This document shows positions 8,285-18,192 of a DNA stretch of 62,940 nucleotides, piece after piece; the stretch's first letter is position 1, and each line of letters starts with the position of its first letter. The stretch is from Halioglobus sp. (GTDB lineage Bacteria; Pseudomonadota; Gammaproteobacteria; Pseudomonadales; Halieaceae): NCBI GenBank assembly GCA_020443425.1, contig JAGRIE010000016.1, forward strand, positions 1 through 62,940, in the 5' to 3' direction. The notes beneath the pieces are model-generated. The model ran no database searches. It worked only from the letters and a program-made list of their open reading frames with translations, and was not told the DNA's origin. Made by a program: the position numbers and the translations under genes.

Positions 8285-8961
8285 TGTCCGCAGCGGTCAG
8301 TTTTGTCATCCCGGTGCTGAACGAGCAGGCGCATATAGCCGCATTGCTGCGCGCGCTGCGGCAGCAGTATCCGCACAGTGAACTGGTGGTGGTCGATGGT
8401 GGCAGCGAAGACGGCACTGCGGCCGCCGCGCGGCTCTTGTGCGACCAACTGCTAAGCGGTGATCGCGGCCGCGCCCGACAGATGAACCTCGGGGCGCAGG
8501 CGGCGGCACGCCCTTACCTGTGCTTCCTGCATGCGGACAGTTTTCCCTCAGTCAGCGCTGCGGCGCTGGACGCACTGCTGGCGGAGCAGCCGCCGTGGGG
8601 CTTCTGCCGTGTGCGCCTGAGTGGGACGCAGGCCATCTTCCGGGTCATCGAGTGGTTTATGAACCAGCGCTCGCGCCTGACCTCGGTGGCCACCGGTGAC
8701 CAGATGCTGTTTGTGCAGCGTGCGCTGTTTGTCCGTATCGGGGGCTTTGCCGACGTGCCGCTGATGGAGGATATCGCCTGCTGCAAGCAGCTGCGCCGGC
8801 TGGCGCCGCCCCGGGTGATTGCTGAACCGGTGGAGACCTCGAGCCGGCGCTGGGAGCAGGGCGGGGTACTCAGGACTGTGCTGCGTATGTGGTTGCTGCG
8901 GTTGGCGTACTTCCTCGGCGTGGCCCCGGACCGGCTGTGGCGGCATTACTATGGGCGCTGA
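8284..8961 (+). CDS. GT2-family glycosyltransferase (rSAM/selenodomain-associated transferase 2)
   Basis: 225 aa GT-A-fold transferase. It opens with the GT2 signature VSFVIPVLNEQAHI, then VVVDGGSEDGT, and a G-R-A-R-Q-M-N-L-G-A motif typical of the TIGR04283-like family. The D-x-D equivalent is in FLHADS, and GGF...LMEDI forms the acceptor-side acidic motif. A hydrophobic C-terminal stretch may associate it with the membrane. ATG 8284 overlaps the arsS stop (TGATG). In this neighbourhood it is thought to act in sugar or lipid attachment to the arsenical, but its donor and acceptor are unknown. Confidence 0.88.
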   Translation: MSAAVSFVIPVLNEQAHIAALLRALRQQYPHSELVVVDGGSEDGTAAAARLLCDQLLSGDRGRARQMNLGAQAAARPYLCFLHADSFPSVSAAALDALLAEQPPWGFCRVRLSGTQAIFRVIEWFMNQRSRLTSVATGDQMLFVQRALFVRIGGFADVPLMEDIACCKQLRRLAPPRVIAEPVETSSRRWEQGGVLRTVLRMWLLRLAYFLGVAPDRLWRHYYGR

Positions 8962-9592
8962 ACGACGCCGCACACTGCGCGGCGAAGTACTGCTGATCCA
9001 GTTCTCGCGCACACCCCGGCCCGGACAAGTTAAAACCCGCATGCTGCCGCACCTCACTGCGGCACAGGCCTGCGAGCTCCACTGCGATCTGACCCGCTGG
9101 ACCTGCCGGCAGTTGCTCGCCAGTGAACTGGGCGCTGTTGAATTGTCGGTGGCGGGAGTGCGCCAGCACCCGCTGTTCACTGAGTGCCAGTCCATGGGGG
9201 TGGACCGCGTGTTGCGCCAGCGCGGCGCGGATCTCGGGCAGCGTATGTACAACGCGATACGCTGCGGACTGGCGCGCTACCGGGCAGTGATACTGGTCGG
9301 CAGCGACTGCCCGGAAATCGATGCCGGGTATCTCTCGCGGGCGGTGGCAGCGCTGCGCACGGCGACGGTGGTGTTGGGGCCGGCAGCGGACGGCGGCTAT
9401 GTGTTGATCGGCGCCACTGCGATCCGGCCGGATATCTTCGAGGGTGTCACTTGGGGCAGCGGCGAGGTCTATCGGCAAACCACGGCGGCGCTGTCGCGTG
9501 CCGGGATGCGCTGGGCTGCCTTGCCGGTACTAAGGGATATTGACCGCCCCGAGGATCTTCCCGTCTGGGAGGCAATACGAAGTGGTGCCTGA
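8951..9592 (+). CDS. TIGR04282/DUF2064-type nucleotidyl/glycosyl transferase (rSAM-associated transferase 1)
   Basis: 213 aa, GT-A-like fold related to nucleotidyltransferases. Diagnostic motifs are PGQVKTRMLP near the N-terminus, VGSDCPEID in the middle and LGPAADGGYVLIG, followed by a W-G-S-G-E-V segment. The start at ATG 8951 lies inside the end of the preceding gene (11-bp overlap), giving a three-gene translationally linked unit with arsS. A predicted partner of the GT2 enzyme in making a sugar-linked product; its exact reaction is not known to me. Confidence 0.87.
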   Translation: MGAERRRTLRGEVLLIQFSRTPRPGQVKTRMLPHLTAAQACELHCDLTRWTCRQLLASELGAVELSVAGVRQHPLFTECQSMGVDRVLRQRGADLGQRMYNAIRCGLARYRAVILVGSDCPEIDAGYLSRAVAALRTATVVLGPAADGGYVLIGATAIRPDIFEGVTWGSGEVYRQTTAALSRAGMRWAALPVLRDIDRPEDLPVWEAIRSGA

Positions 9593-9654
9593 CACCAGGC
9601 GAGGTGTCATCCATCTGTGACAGCGCAGGCGCGGCGGCAGCCGCGCGGGCAGTC

Positions 9655-10047
9655 TCAGGCGCGCGCGAGCGCGGAGTTCTCCTCCGGTTGCTCGGTGATG
9701 CCACCGGCGCGCTGTTGCATCAGCCACGCTATCGCAGTGCAATAGCTGAGGTTGGTCTGCAACTCGCTGTCGGGGTCACTCAGGAAGGCGCGCTGGCTGG
9801 CCAGCCCCCGCACCCGGCTCGCCAGGTCCGGATTGAACGCCAGGTACCGATCCCACAAATCCCGATGCTGGGCCGCCGTGATGTTGAACAGTCCCAGGCC
9901 CTCACTTCTGGCACAGAACAATCCTACATCAGGTGCGCTGATGGCGGCGTTGAGCAAAAAGGTTTCGCGGGCGGGTGTCCAGGCGCCCATATACTCCAGG
10001 GTAGGCCGAATAACGTGGTCCCTGATGTGTTCTGCAGTAACGTACAT
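9655..10047 (-). CDS. hypothetical protein, possibly phage-derived
   Basis: 130 aa, no signal peptide or membrane segment. From memory its pattern (T-A-E-H-I-R-D-x-V-I-R-P-T-L near the start, then an alanine-rich helix, then a WDRYLAFNPDLA segment) resembles small phage-associated proteins of unknown function whose conserved helix contains Q-E-S-x-x-G. Here that position reads ISAPDVG, so an acidic residue is missing. The start is placed at ATG 10047 because GAGGAA precedes it; the frame is open to 10086. It is convergent with the arsenosugar-type cluster. Function unknown. Confidence 0.6.
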   Translation of the reverse strand: MYVTAEHIRDHVIRPTLEYMGAWTPARETFLLNAAISAPDVGLFCARSEGLGLFNITAAQHRDLWDRYLAFNPDLASRVRGLASQRAFLSDPDSELQTNLSYCTAIAWLMQQRAGGITEQPEENSALARA

Positions 10048-10373
10048 AACCCATTCCTCGCAGGGGATGACTGATCCGTCAGGCACTGCTGTTCCATTCT
10101 TATGGTCATTGCGGCCCGGTTATCGTCAGATGCGGCTGGAGATCCTGACCAGTTCACGTCATTTCCGGGCTCACAGGGGACTTTTTAGCACAGAAAATAA
10201 TAAATACCAATAAAAATAAAGAGTTGTGGGGGTTAATTCACATAGATTTTGGAAAGCGTCGCTAAGCTTCATTTATTCTAGAGCGGCCGGCGGGATTTTC
10301 GAGGGAGACACACGCTAAAATCCCGGAATTGATCGCGAAACACCGCAAATGGTGGAAAATATCCCCGATCTGT
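10048..10373. other. intergenic region with AT-rich tract and inverted repeat
   Basis: A 326-bp interval without a convincing gene. Its central part (about 10185-10280) is strongly AT-rich and would carry the promoter of the leftward hypothetical gene. The right part holds a perfect 9-bp inverted repeat (listed separately) downstream of yciH. Confidence 0.5.
10291..10325. repeat. perfect 9-bp inverted repeat
   Basis: CGGGATTTT (10291-10299) and AAAATCCCG (10317-10325) pair perfectly around a 17-nt loop. It lies about 50 bp past the yciH stop codon on that gene's transcript. No U-tract follows the outer arm in either direction, so it is not a classic intrinsic terminator; it could be an operator or a processing hairpin. 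Confidence 0.5.
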
Positions 10374-10739
10374 TCAGCCGCCGGCAATCTTGACGGTGTA
10401 GCCGAGTTTTTCTAATTCTGTTTTCAGCAAGGTGCGCTGGTCACCCTGGATTTCCACGACATCGTCCTTCAGAGCGCCGCCGACACCGCATTTTTTCTTC
10501 AGCTGTGTGGCCAGGGTCTTCAGTGCGTCGCCTGACAGTGGCAGGCCTTTCACCAGTGTCACCGCCTTTCCGCCCCGCCCCTTGGTCTCCCGGTGCAGTC
10601 GCACAATACCGTCACCGGTGGCCGCGGGCCTGTCCTTGCCGCAGACGCAGGCCGCCACTGGCCGCTGGCACTGCGGACACAGGCGGCCGCCCTCGGTGGA
10701 ATAGACCAGTCGGCTGCCGGTGTTTTTTCGTTTACTCAT
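10374..10739 (-). CDS. yciH: SUI1/YciH family translation initiation factor-like protein
   Basis: 121 aa. An N-terminal zinc-knuckle-like segment (C-P-x-C then C-x-C) precedes the SUI1/eIF1 domain of about residues 40-121, with GRGGKAVTLVKGL, LKKKCGVGGALKD and the final beta strand ending in KIAGG. In E. coli YciH is the eIF1 homologue, proposed to act in start-site fidelity under stress. It is divergent from slyX with an 86-bp gap. Confidence 0.9.
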   Translation of the reverse strand: MSKRKNTGSRLVYSTEGGRLCPQCQRPVAACVCGKDRPAATGDGIVRLHRETKGRGGKAVTLVKGLPLSGDALKTLATQLKKKCGVGGALKDDVVEIQGDQRTLLKTELEKLGYTVKIAGG

Positions 10740-10825
10740 CGCATGACCGTGTATTTATCGCAAAGTGGGCAGTATATTAGGCCGCTGTGCCCGCGCAAGC
10801 CGGGATTGCCAGGAGAACCCGAGAA

Positions 10826-11059
10826 ATGTCTGCAGACGTCGAAACACTGAAACACCAGATGATGGAACTGCAGAGCCAGCTTGCCTTCCAGGAGGACGCG
10901 CTGGGCAGCCTGGATGCGGCGCTGTCGCAGCAACAGCAGGAAATCCTGGTCCTGCGGCGGCAGGTGGAGCTGCTGCGGGCCCGTCAGCAGGAGCAGGAAA
11001 ATAACAACGAGGCGGGCGTCACCGGGATGCCGCCGGACGAAAAACCGCCACACTATTAG
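10826..11059 (+). CDS. slyX: SlyX family protein
   Basis: 77 aa and almost entirely a predicted coiled coil: heptads with Leu run from residue 7 to about 57, rich in Gln, followed by a short tail ending in PPHY. That P-P-H-Y ending is the hallmark of SlyX. No molecular function is established. The start is ATG 10826 with AGGAGA upstream. The first acyl-CoA dehydrogenase gene follows 20 bp later. Confidence 0.92.
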   Translation: MSADVETLKHQMMELQSQLAFQEDALGSLDAALSQQQQEILVLRRQVELLRARQQEQENNNEAGVTGMPPDEKPPHY

Positions 11060-11079
11060 AACAGATAAGGGAGCCAGTT

Positions 11080-12315
<1,236 letters not shown>

Positions 12316-12325
12316 GGGACAGTAC

Positions 12326-13453
12326 ATGACGCAACCGGATAACTTTGGATTTGGCGAAGAGGCGGCGATGTTGAAAGACTCGGCCCGCAAGTTTTTCAGC
12401 GAACACTTCCCACCGGACAAACTGCACCGCATGGTCGCCGCCGACACCAACCCCGAGCGCATGAGTGACTGCGCCTGGGATCGCGAACTGTGGCAGCAGA
12501 TGGTGGAACTGGGCTGGACGTCCCTGGCGGTGCCTGAATCCGCCGGCGGTATCGGGATGCCGGTGGTGGCGGTGGCCGGACTGGTCGAAGAACTCGGGCG
12601 GGCGGCCTTTCCGTGCCCGCTGCTGGCCACACTGGCCGCAACGTATGTGCTGGCCGCCTGCGGCAGCGGCGGTGACGCGGCGTTGGCCGGGATTGCCGAG
12701 GGGCAGACGGCGAGCCTGGCGATCACCAACCGGCAGGGCAGCTGGGAATTGGGCGACACCGATGTGGCCTGTGAGCACGGCAAACTCAACGGCACTGCCT
12801 GGTTTGTGCAGGATGCGCGCAAAGTGGACCGACTGCTGGTCAGTGCCCGTACCGACACCGGTCAGTCTCTCTACTGGGTGGCCAGTGACGCCGCCGGGGT
12901 CACGGTGGCGCCCGATGCCATCGTCGACCTGACCCGCGACCAGGCCCATATCAGCTTTGACAATGTAGCCGCGCAGGAAGTCAGCAGCGAGGGGCTGTCC
13001 GCGCTGACAGCGGCGATGCCGGCAATCTGGACACTGCTGGCAGCTGATATCACCGGCGCCGCGGAGTGGCAGCTGCAGACCACGGTCGAGTATGTCAATA
13101 CGCGCCAGCAGTTCGATCGCCCGCTGGGATTTTTCCAGGCGGTCAAGCACCCGCTGGTGGACGTGATGATTATGATCGACCAGTGCAAGTCGCTGGTATA
13201 CAACGCAGCCTGCGCCTGTGACACCGAGCCGGATCACGCGGCAGCGGCCGCCCATATGGCGAAAGCCGCGGCCAGCGAGACAGCGGCTTTCGCCTCCAGC
13301 CGTTCGGTGCAGTACCACGGAGGAATCGGCTTCACCTGGGAGTGTTTCGTCCACCTGTTTTTCAAGCGGCAGAAGCACAGCCAGTTGCTGTGGGGCGATG
13401 CCGCATGGCATCGGGCCAAACTGGCGGACATACTTATCGGCAAAGTGGCGTGA
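12326..13453 (+). CDS. acyl-CoA dehydrogenase (second of a pair)
   Basis: 375 aa, acyl-CoA dehydrogenase fold with a diverged N-terminal domain. The C-terminal domain retains TTVEYVNTRQQFDRPLGFFQ and the QYHGGIGFTWE motif typical of the partner subunits in heteromeric FadE enzymes. The start is ATG 12326 behind AGGGGA; the frame runs open further upstream but inside the previous gene. It is probably co-translated with the upstream dehydrogenase and followed 10 bp later by an amidohydrolase. Confidence 0.91.
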   Translation: MTQPDNFGFGEEAAMLKDSARKFFSEHFPPDKLHRMVAADTNPERMSDCAWDRELWQQMVELGWTSLAVPESAGGIGMPVVAVAGLVEELGRAAFPCPLLATLAATYVLAACGSGGDAALAGIAEGQTASLAITNRQGSWELGDTDVACEHGKLNGTAWFVQDARKVDRLLVSARTDTGQSLYWVASDAAGVTVAPDAIVDLTRDQAHISFDNVAAQEVSSEGLSALTAAMPAIWTLLAADITGAAEWQLQTTVEYVNTRQQFDRPLGFFQAVKHPLVDVMIMIDQCKSLVYNAACACDTEPDHAAAAAHMAKAAASETAAFASSRSVQYHGGIGFTWECFVHLFFKRQKHSQLLWGDAAWHRAKLADILIGKVA

Positions 13454-13463
13454 GGCATAGCAG

Positions 13464-15173
13464 ATGACGTGGACAACTCGCCTGCTGGTTGCGCTGGCCC
13501 TGGTGGTGGGGCTGGGTGTACTGTTCCAGATCGCTACCCGGACGCCACAGGCACCGGCGCACCAGGTGTTTATCAACGGCAGTATCCTGACCATGGATTT
13601 GAACAACCCGGTGGTCGAGGCCCTGTCGACACGCGGTGAGCGCATTGAGAAAGTGGGCACCACGGCAGAGATTATGGCCGAGGTCGACGATGAGACCGAG
13701 GTGGTGGACCTCCAGGGGCGCACCATGCTGCCCGGTTTTATCGACGCGCATGGGCATTTCCCGGGCTCCGGCATGAGTGTGATCGCCGCCGACCTCAACA
13801 GCCCCCCGATCGGGGACAAGGTCTCGGTTGAGCAGGTGCTGGCGGCACTGCGGGAGCAGGCGGCGACAACCGAATCCGGAGAGTGGGTGAGTGGCTTCGG
13901 CTACGACGATACCCTGCTGGCGGAAATGCGCCATCCGACCCGGGAGGAACTCGACAGTGTCTCCACGGAGCATCCGGTGGTGGCAATGCATGTCTCCGGC
14001 CATATGCTGGTGGCCAACAGTGTGGCGCTGGCGCGCGTCGGTATCGATGCGGACACGCCTGATCCGGAGGGCGGCGTGATTGGCCGCCTGCCGGGTTCCC
14101 GTGAGCCCAACGGCCTGCTGGAAGAGACTGCCAGGCTGGGTATCGTGCGCGAGATGCAGAACCTGGGTCTCATTGACACCTACCGCTTGATGAAGGCGGC
14201 AGCGAACGAGTACTCGGCCATGGGTGTGACGACCGCCCAGTCCGGCGGTGTCAGCAAGCCGTTGGCACTGGGTCTGTCATGGTTGAGCCGGCTGGGCGTA
14301 ATTCCGCAGCGTTTGATCCTGTTCCCGTTCGAGACAGAGTGGGGTGAGGCGCTGCTCGACGGCGAGTACGACCCGGCGGATTACAACAGCGAAAAAGTGG
14401 CCATGAGTGCGGTGAAACTGGTCGCCGATGGCAGCATACAGGGCTATACCGGTTATCTCAGTGAACCCTATTTCACTCCCTACCACGGGGATGCCGACTA
14501 CCGGGGTTATCCCACGCTGTCGCGGGAAGAACTGTTTACCCAGGTCGAAGCGCTGCACAAGGCCGGCTACCAGCTCGCGATTCACGGCAATGGCGATGCC
14601 GCGATCGACGATATCCTCGATGCGTTCGAGGCGGCCCAGGCAGCGCACCCGGTGGATGATCCGCGGATGATACTGATCCATGCCCAGATGGCGCGGAAAG
14701 ACCAGATTGAACGGATGAAGGCGCTGGGGGTCACGCCCAGCTTTTTCACCGCCCACACCTGGTACTGGGGCGACCGCCACCGCGATATCTTCCTCGGCCC
14801 GCAGCGCGCCGCACAGATCAGCCCCTCCAGATGGGCGCTGGACAGCGGTCTGCACTTCAGTTCCCACCTCGATACCCCGGTCACCCCGATGCAGCCGCTG
14901 CAGGCGGTGTGGAGCCAGGTCTTCCGCGAGACCACCTCCGGTGATGTACTGGGTCCGGAGCAGCGGATCGGTGTCATGGACGCCCTGCGGGCGGTGACGA
15001 TCGAGGCGGCCTGGCAGGTGTTCCAGGAGTCCAATCGCGGCTCTCTCAATCCGGGTAAATACGCCGACCTGGTGGTGCTGTCCGGCGACCTGCTGGCCGA
15101 CCCCAAAGCGATGCGCGACCTGACGGTGGACCGCACCGTGATCGGGGGTGCGACGGTCTACCGGGCGCCGTGA
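13464..15173 (+). CDS. exported or membrane-anchored amidohydrolase (YtcJ-like, amidohydrolase family 3)
   Basis: 569 aa. Residues 5-22 form a hydrophobic signal/anchor, then a beta-sandwich segment and a metal-dependent TIM barrel. The metal motif H-x-H is in FIDAHGHFPG, the barrel continues through LAIHGNGD and ILIHAQ, and the C-terminal NPGKYADLVVLSGD is the family hallmark. Substrates of YtcJ-like enzymes are mostly unknown; they hydrolyse C-N bonds. It follows the acyl-CoA dehydrogenase pair by 10 bp, with GAGG upstream of its ATG, so it looks like the last gene of that operon. Confidence 0.9.
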   Translation: MTWTTRLLVALALVVGLGVLFQIATRTPQAPAHQVFINGSILTMDLNNPVVEALSTRGERIEKVGTTAEIMAEVDDETEVVDLQGRTMLPGFIDAHGHFPGSGMSVIAADLNSPPIGDKVSVEQVLAALREQAATTESGEWVSGFGYDDTLLAEMRHPTREELDSVSTEHPVVAMHVSGHMLVANSVALARVGIDADTPDPEGGVIGRLPGSREPNGLLEETARLGIVREMQNLGLIDTYRLMKAAANEYSAMGVTTAQSGGVSKPLALGLSWLSRLGVIPQRLILFPFETEWGEALLDGEYDPADYNSEKVAMSAVKLVADGSIQGYTGYLSEPYFTPYHGDADYRGYPTLSREELFTQVEALHKAGYQLAIHGNGDAAIDDILDAFEAAQAAHPVDDPRMILIHAQMARKDQIERMKALGVTPSFFTAHTWYWGDRHRDIFLGPQRAAQISPSRWALDSGLHFSSHLDTPVTPMQPLQAVWSQVFRETTSGDVLGPEQRIGVMDALRAVTIEAAWQVFQESNRGSLNPGKYADLVVLSGDLLADPKAMRDLTVDRTVIGGATVYRAP

Positions 15174-15308
15174 CGAGGTGACCAAGCCGGGTCAGATTAT
15201 CGCCGCGGGCGTGGACAGTAGCGGGGCATTCAGATATAACTAGGCAAACGGTATGGGCTCACATTGGCCTGTGCCAACAGAGGGCCCGTGGGGAAGCGAC
15301 CTATAATT

Positions 15309-16919
15309 ATGTATCGCTACATTGTCGACAACGCCATAACCTATACCCCGGACGACCTCGTCCTTTATCGGGAGTCGCCTTTCGCTGTCTGGATGGAACG
15401 GCTTACGCTGGAAAACCCGGACCACGGTATCCCGCCCGACCTGGACAGTATCGCCAGCTACCCGCAATCCCCCCAGCAGAGTGACATCGTTGCCACGCTG
15501 CGGGCAGAGGGGCGCAATGTCGCCCTCATCGACGCCGACCACGAAGAGCCTGACCGGCGCATTGCCACACTGGAGGCGATGCGTACCGGTTCCGATTTCA
15601 TCGTCAACGGCCAGCTCGCCGTCGATACCCTGTCCGGCACTGTCGATCTGTTGATGCGTACAAGTGGTTTTTCAGAACTCGGTGATTTCCTCTATATTCC
15701 GTGCGACACCCGCGCAGACAACTCGCTGCACTCGCCTTTCCGGCTGTGTTTCGCCGCCGAATTGCTGGCCAATCTGCAGGGCCGGCTGCCCGCTCAAATG
15801 TTGATTATCCGGGGCGGCTCCGAGGTGGTGCCACTGCAGACAGAAGATCATATTTATTATTACCGGGCGGTGCAGAAGCGTTTTCTGGCGGCGATGCGTG
15901 AGTTTCGCAAACACCGCATGCCCGATCCGTCCGAATCCGTGCATTTCGGTCGCTGGGCGGAGTGTGCCAGTGAGGTGCTCAGGCAGCGGGCGCTCACAGA
16001 GCGACAACAGGATGACCAGAAGCACGATGGCCGCGCGGACGACCAGGCCCATGACCAGCCGTCGCGCCAAGCTGCTGCGGAACCACTGGTGGAAGTGCCG
16101 CAATTGCGGGTCGCCGGCGGCGCCGGCGCCAGCTCGCCGTTCGATGCAGACGTCGGCGGCAGATCGGATTTTGCCACCACTGCCTACCGCGGCAATACCG
16201 CTGCAGACGGTGCCGGCACAGGCTATCTCGGCAGTTCCAGCGGCAGTACCCTGGCCGAGCAGGCGAGACAGCTCAAGCCCGGCAGCTACCGCAACGGCAA
16301 ACCGCCCGGGCACACACCCAGCCTGGCCCGAATCGGCAAGCCGCGTATCGTCACGGCGGCGGAGGAGCCGGCGAAACCGGGGCCGGATAAAGCCGCAGAC
16401 GAGGCGCTGGAGAATCTCGAATTCATCGGCAGCAGCGGTGTGGGTGGGAAAACGTCTACGTTTGAGCTGGGTGAGGTGATCACGCCAGCGCCGGCTCCCA
16501 ACCTGCGCGATACCCCGGTGCGCAGGCCGCAGCCCCGTGTCGAGGAGATCCGGCCGAAAACAGCACAGCTGGCGGAGCGCGAGCCGAGACCGCCGGTATT
16601 CCTGCCGCCCGACCAGGTAGAGAGGGAGGCCGACACGGCCCCGGTAGGGCGCCTGCAGACACAACTGCCCGAAAGCGTTGAAATTGACGACGAGAGTGAA
16701 GAGCCGAGTTCAGTGATTGATATGGACAGCGCGCCGCCGTCCACGCTGGCGCCGGTGGTGCAGCGGGCAGAGGCTGTGTTCAAGCGTATGATTATCGACG
16801 ACCCGCTGTTCAAGAAAGCGGAGCCGGCAAACACCGGGTCCGACACGGGCAAAAAGACGTCGGCGACGCCATCCTTCAGCAGCAGCCTGAATACCAGCGA
16901 AGAGTACGACGAGCACTGA
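15309..16919 (+). CDS. RecB-nuclease-like (TM0106-type) domain protein with long disordered tail
   Basis: 536 aa. Residues 1-230 resemble the N-terminal part of TM0106-type RecB-family putative nucleases: TPDDLVLYRESPFA, then a helix, an A-M-R-T-G-S-D strand, G-x-V-D113 and D133-T-R135. In the nuclease family the last motif is usually D-x-K, so the catalytic lysine appears replaced by arginine. The downstream zinc/iron cysteine cluster and helicase part of TM0106 proteins are absent. Residues about 235-536 are low-complexity, rich in Pro, Ala, Glu and Ser, without membrane segments. The start ATG 15309 is chosen over an upstream open frame because the conserved domain begins there. Function unknown; possibly a non-catalytic scaffold. 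Confidence 0.65.
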   Translation: MYRYIVDNAITYTPDDLVLYRESPFAVWMERLTLENPDHGIPPDLDSIASYPQSPQQSDIVATLRAEGRNVALIDADHEEPDRRIATLEAMRTGSDFIVNGQLAVDTLSGTVDLLMRTSGFSELGDFLYIPCDTRADNSLHSPFRLCFAAELLANLQGRLPAQMLIIRGGSEVVPLQTEDHIYYYRAVQKRFLAAMREFRKHRMPDPSESVHFGRWAECASEVLRQRALTERQQDDQKHDGRADDQAHDQPSRQAAAEPLVEVPQLRVAGGAGASSPFDADVGGRSDFATTAYRGNTAADGAGTGYLGSSSGSTLAEQARQLKPGSYRNGKPPGHTPSLARIGKPRIVTAAEEPAKPGPDKAADEALENLEFIGSSGVGGKTSTFELGEVITPAPAPNLRDTPVRRPQPRVEEIRPKTAQLAEREPRPPVFLPPDQVEREADTAPVGRLQTQLPESVEIDDESEEPSSVIDMDSAPPSTLAPVVQRAEAVFKRMIIDDPLFKKAEPANTGSDTGKKTSATPSFSSSLNTSEEYDEH

Positions 16920-16944
16920 CCCCCCGCTGGTTATCGCGTACCGC

Positions 16945-18096
16945 TCAGCGCAGCACCCTGAAACAATTGCGAATTTCCTGCAGGAACAGCTCCGGTTGCT
17001 CCAGCGCCGCGAAATGCCCGCCGCGCTCCAGCTCGTTCCAGTGGATGAGATTGGTGAAACGCTTTTCGGCCCAGCGGCGGCTGCTGCGGAAAATTTCCCT
17101 CGGGAAGATGGAGCAGCCCACCGGCATGGTGATCGGTTCCAGGCTGGGATTATTAAAGCTCTCCCAGTACAGGCGCGCGGAGCTGCCGCCGGCATTGTTC
17201 AACCAGTACATCATCACATTGTCCAGCAGTTCATCCTTGGTGAGGACGTTTTCCGGGTGCTTGCTGCCGTCGACCTCGCAGTCTGTCCACAGGTAGAATT
17301 TCTCCACCACCCACGCCATCTGCCCGACGGGCGAGTCTGCCAGGCCATAGGCGAGTGTCTGCGGGTAGGTCGACTGCTGCTTTGAATAACCTGAGCCCTG
17401 GTCCCCGTATACGCCCATGTCTGCCAGTGCAGCCTGTTCGCTGTCGGTGAGGTCGCCCATGGTGTCGGGGTCGGGGGCGACAATGGGCATATTGATATGG
17501 ATGCCGGCGCAGTGTTCGGTTTCGGTCATTCCCATACTCTGCGTGACCAGGCTGCCCCAGTCGCCACCCTGCGCTACGTAGCGCGAGTACCCCAGTCGAC
17601 TCATCAACTGTCCCCACATGCGACCGATCTTTTCGACCGAGGTGCCGGTGGCCTGTGGTTTGCCGGAGAAACCATAGCCGGGCAGGCAGGGCGCGACGAC
17701 ATGGAAGGCATCCTCTGCGCTGCCGCCGTGGGACGTCGGATCAGTGAGCGCATCGATGATCTTGTGGAACTCGACGATGGAGCCCGGCCAGCCGTGCGAG
17801 ATAATGAGGGGCAGGGCATTCTCGTGCGGGCTTTTGCAGTGAATAAAATGGATGTCGATGCCTTCGATACGGGTGGTAAATTGCGGCCAGCTGTTGAGTC
17901 TGGTTTCAAAGCGCCGCCAGTCGTAGTCGCTGGCCCAATAGCCGGCCAGTTCACGGGTGTAGGCCAGCGGCATGCCCTGGCTCCAGTCGTCGCAGGTCTC
18001 GCGGTCCGGCCAGCGGGTGTTCTCAAGGCGTTGCTTCAGGTCCTGCAGGACCGCCGCGGGAATGTCGACGTGGTACGGTAAGATCTCTGTGCTCAA
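16945..18096 (-). CDS. epoxide hydrolase (EHN domain, alpha/beta-hydrolase)
   Basis: 383 aa. An N-terminal EHN domain (about residues 3-110, with PDRET and W-x-x-F-E-T-R-L-N) precedes an alpha/beta-hydrolase core. The oxyanion motif is HGWPG, the nucleophile elbow is GGDWGS with Asp, and the C-terminal catalytic His is in ERGGHFAALEQPE, preceded by E-L. It opens epoxides to diols, as in juvenile-hormone or xenobiotic epoxide hydrolases. The start is TTG 18096, supported by AAAGGAGA at proper spacing. It ends 25 bp from the convergent RecB-like gene. Confidence 0.92.
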   Translation of the reverse strand: MSTEILPYHVDIPAAVLQDLKQRLENTRWPDRETCDDWSQGMPLAYTRELAGYWASDYDWRRFETRLNSWPQFTTRIEGIDIHFIHCKSPHENALPLIISHGWPGSIVEFHKIIDALTDPTSHGGSAEDAFHVVAPCLPGYGFSGKPQATGTSVEKIGRMWGQLMSRLGYSRYVAQGGDWGSLVTQSMGMTETEHCAGIHINMPIVAPDPDTMGDLTDSEQAALADMGVYGDQGSGYSKQQSTYPQTLAYGLADSPVGQMAWVVEKFYLWTDCEVDGSKHPENVLTKDELLDNVMMYWLNNAGGSSARLYWESFNNPSLEPITMPVGCSIFPREIFRSSRRWAEKRFTNLIHWNELERGGHFAALEQPELFLQEIRNCFRVLR

Positions 18097-18192
18097 AATT
18101 ATTCTCCTTTATTGATAGGTAGGCAAAGTAGCTGTCGCTGCTTCAGCCCGCAAGCGCGACCGCGAATCTTGCGGCACTCGGCGCCGGATAGT

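Noticed and set aside
15990-16919. A frameshifted second gene in the disordered tail
   Set aside because: Other frames in this stretch are open but compositionally biased with no domain, and the main frame continues without interruption.
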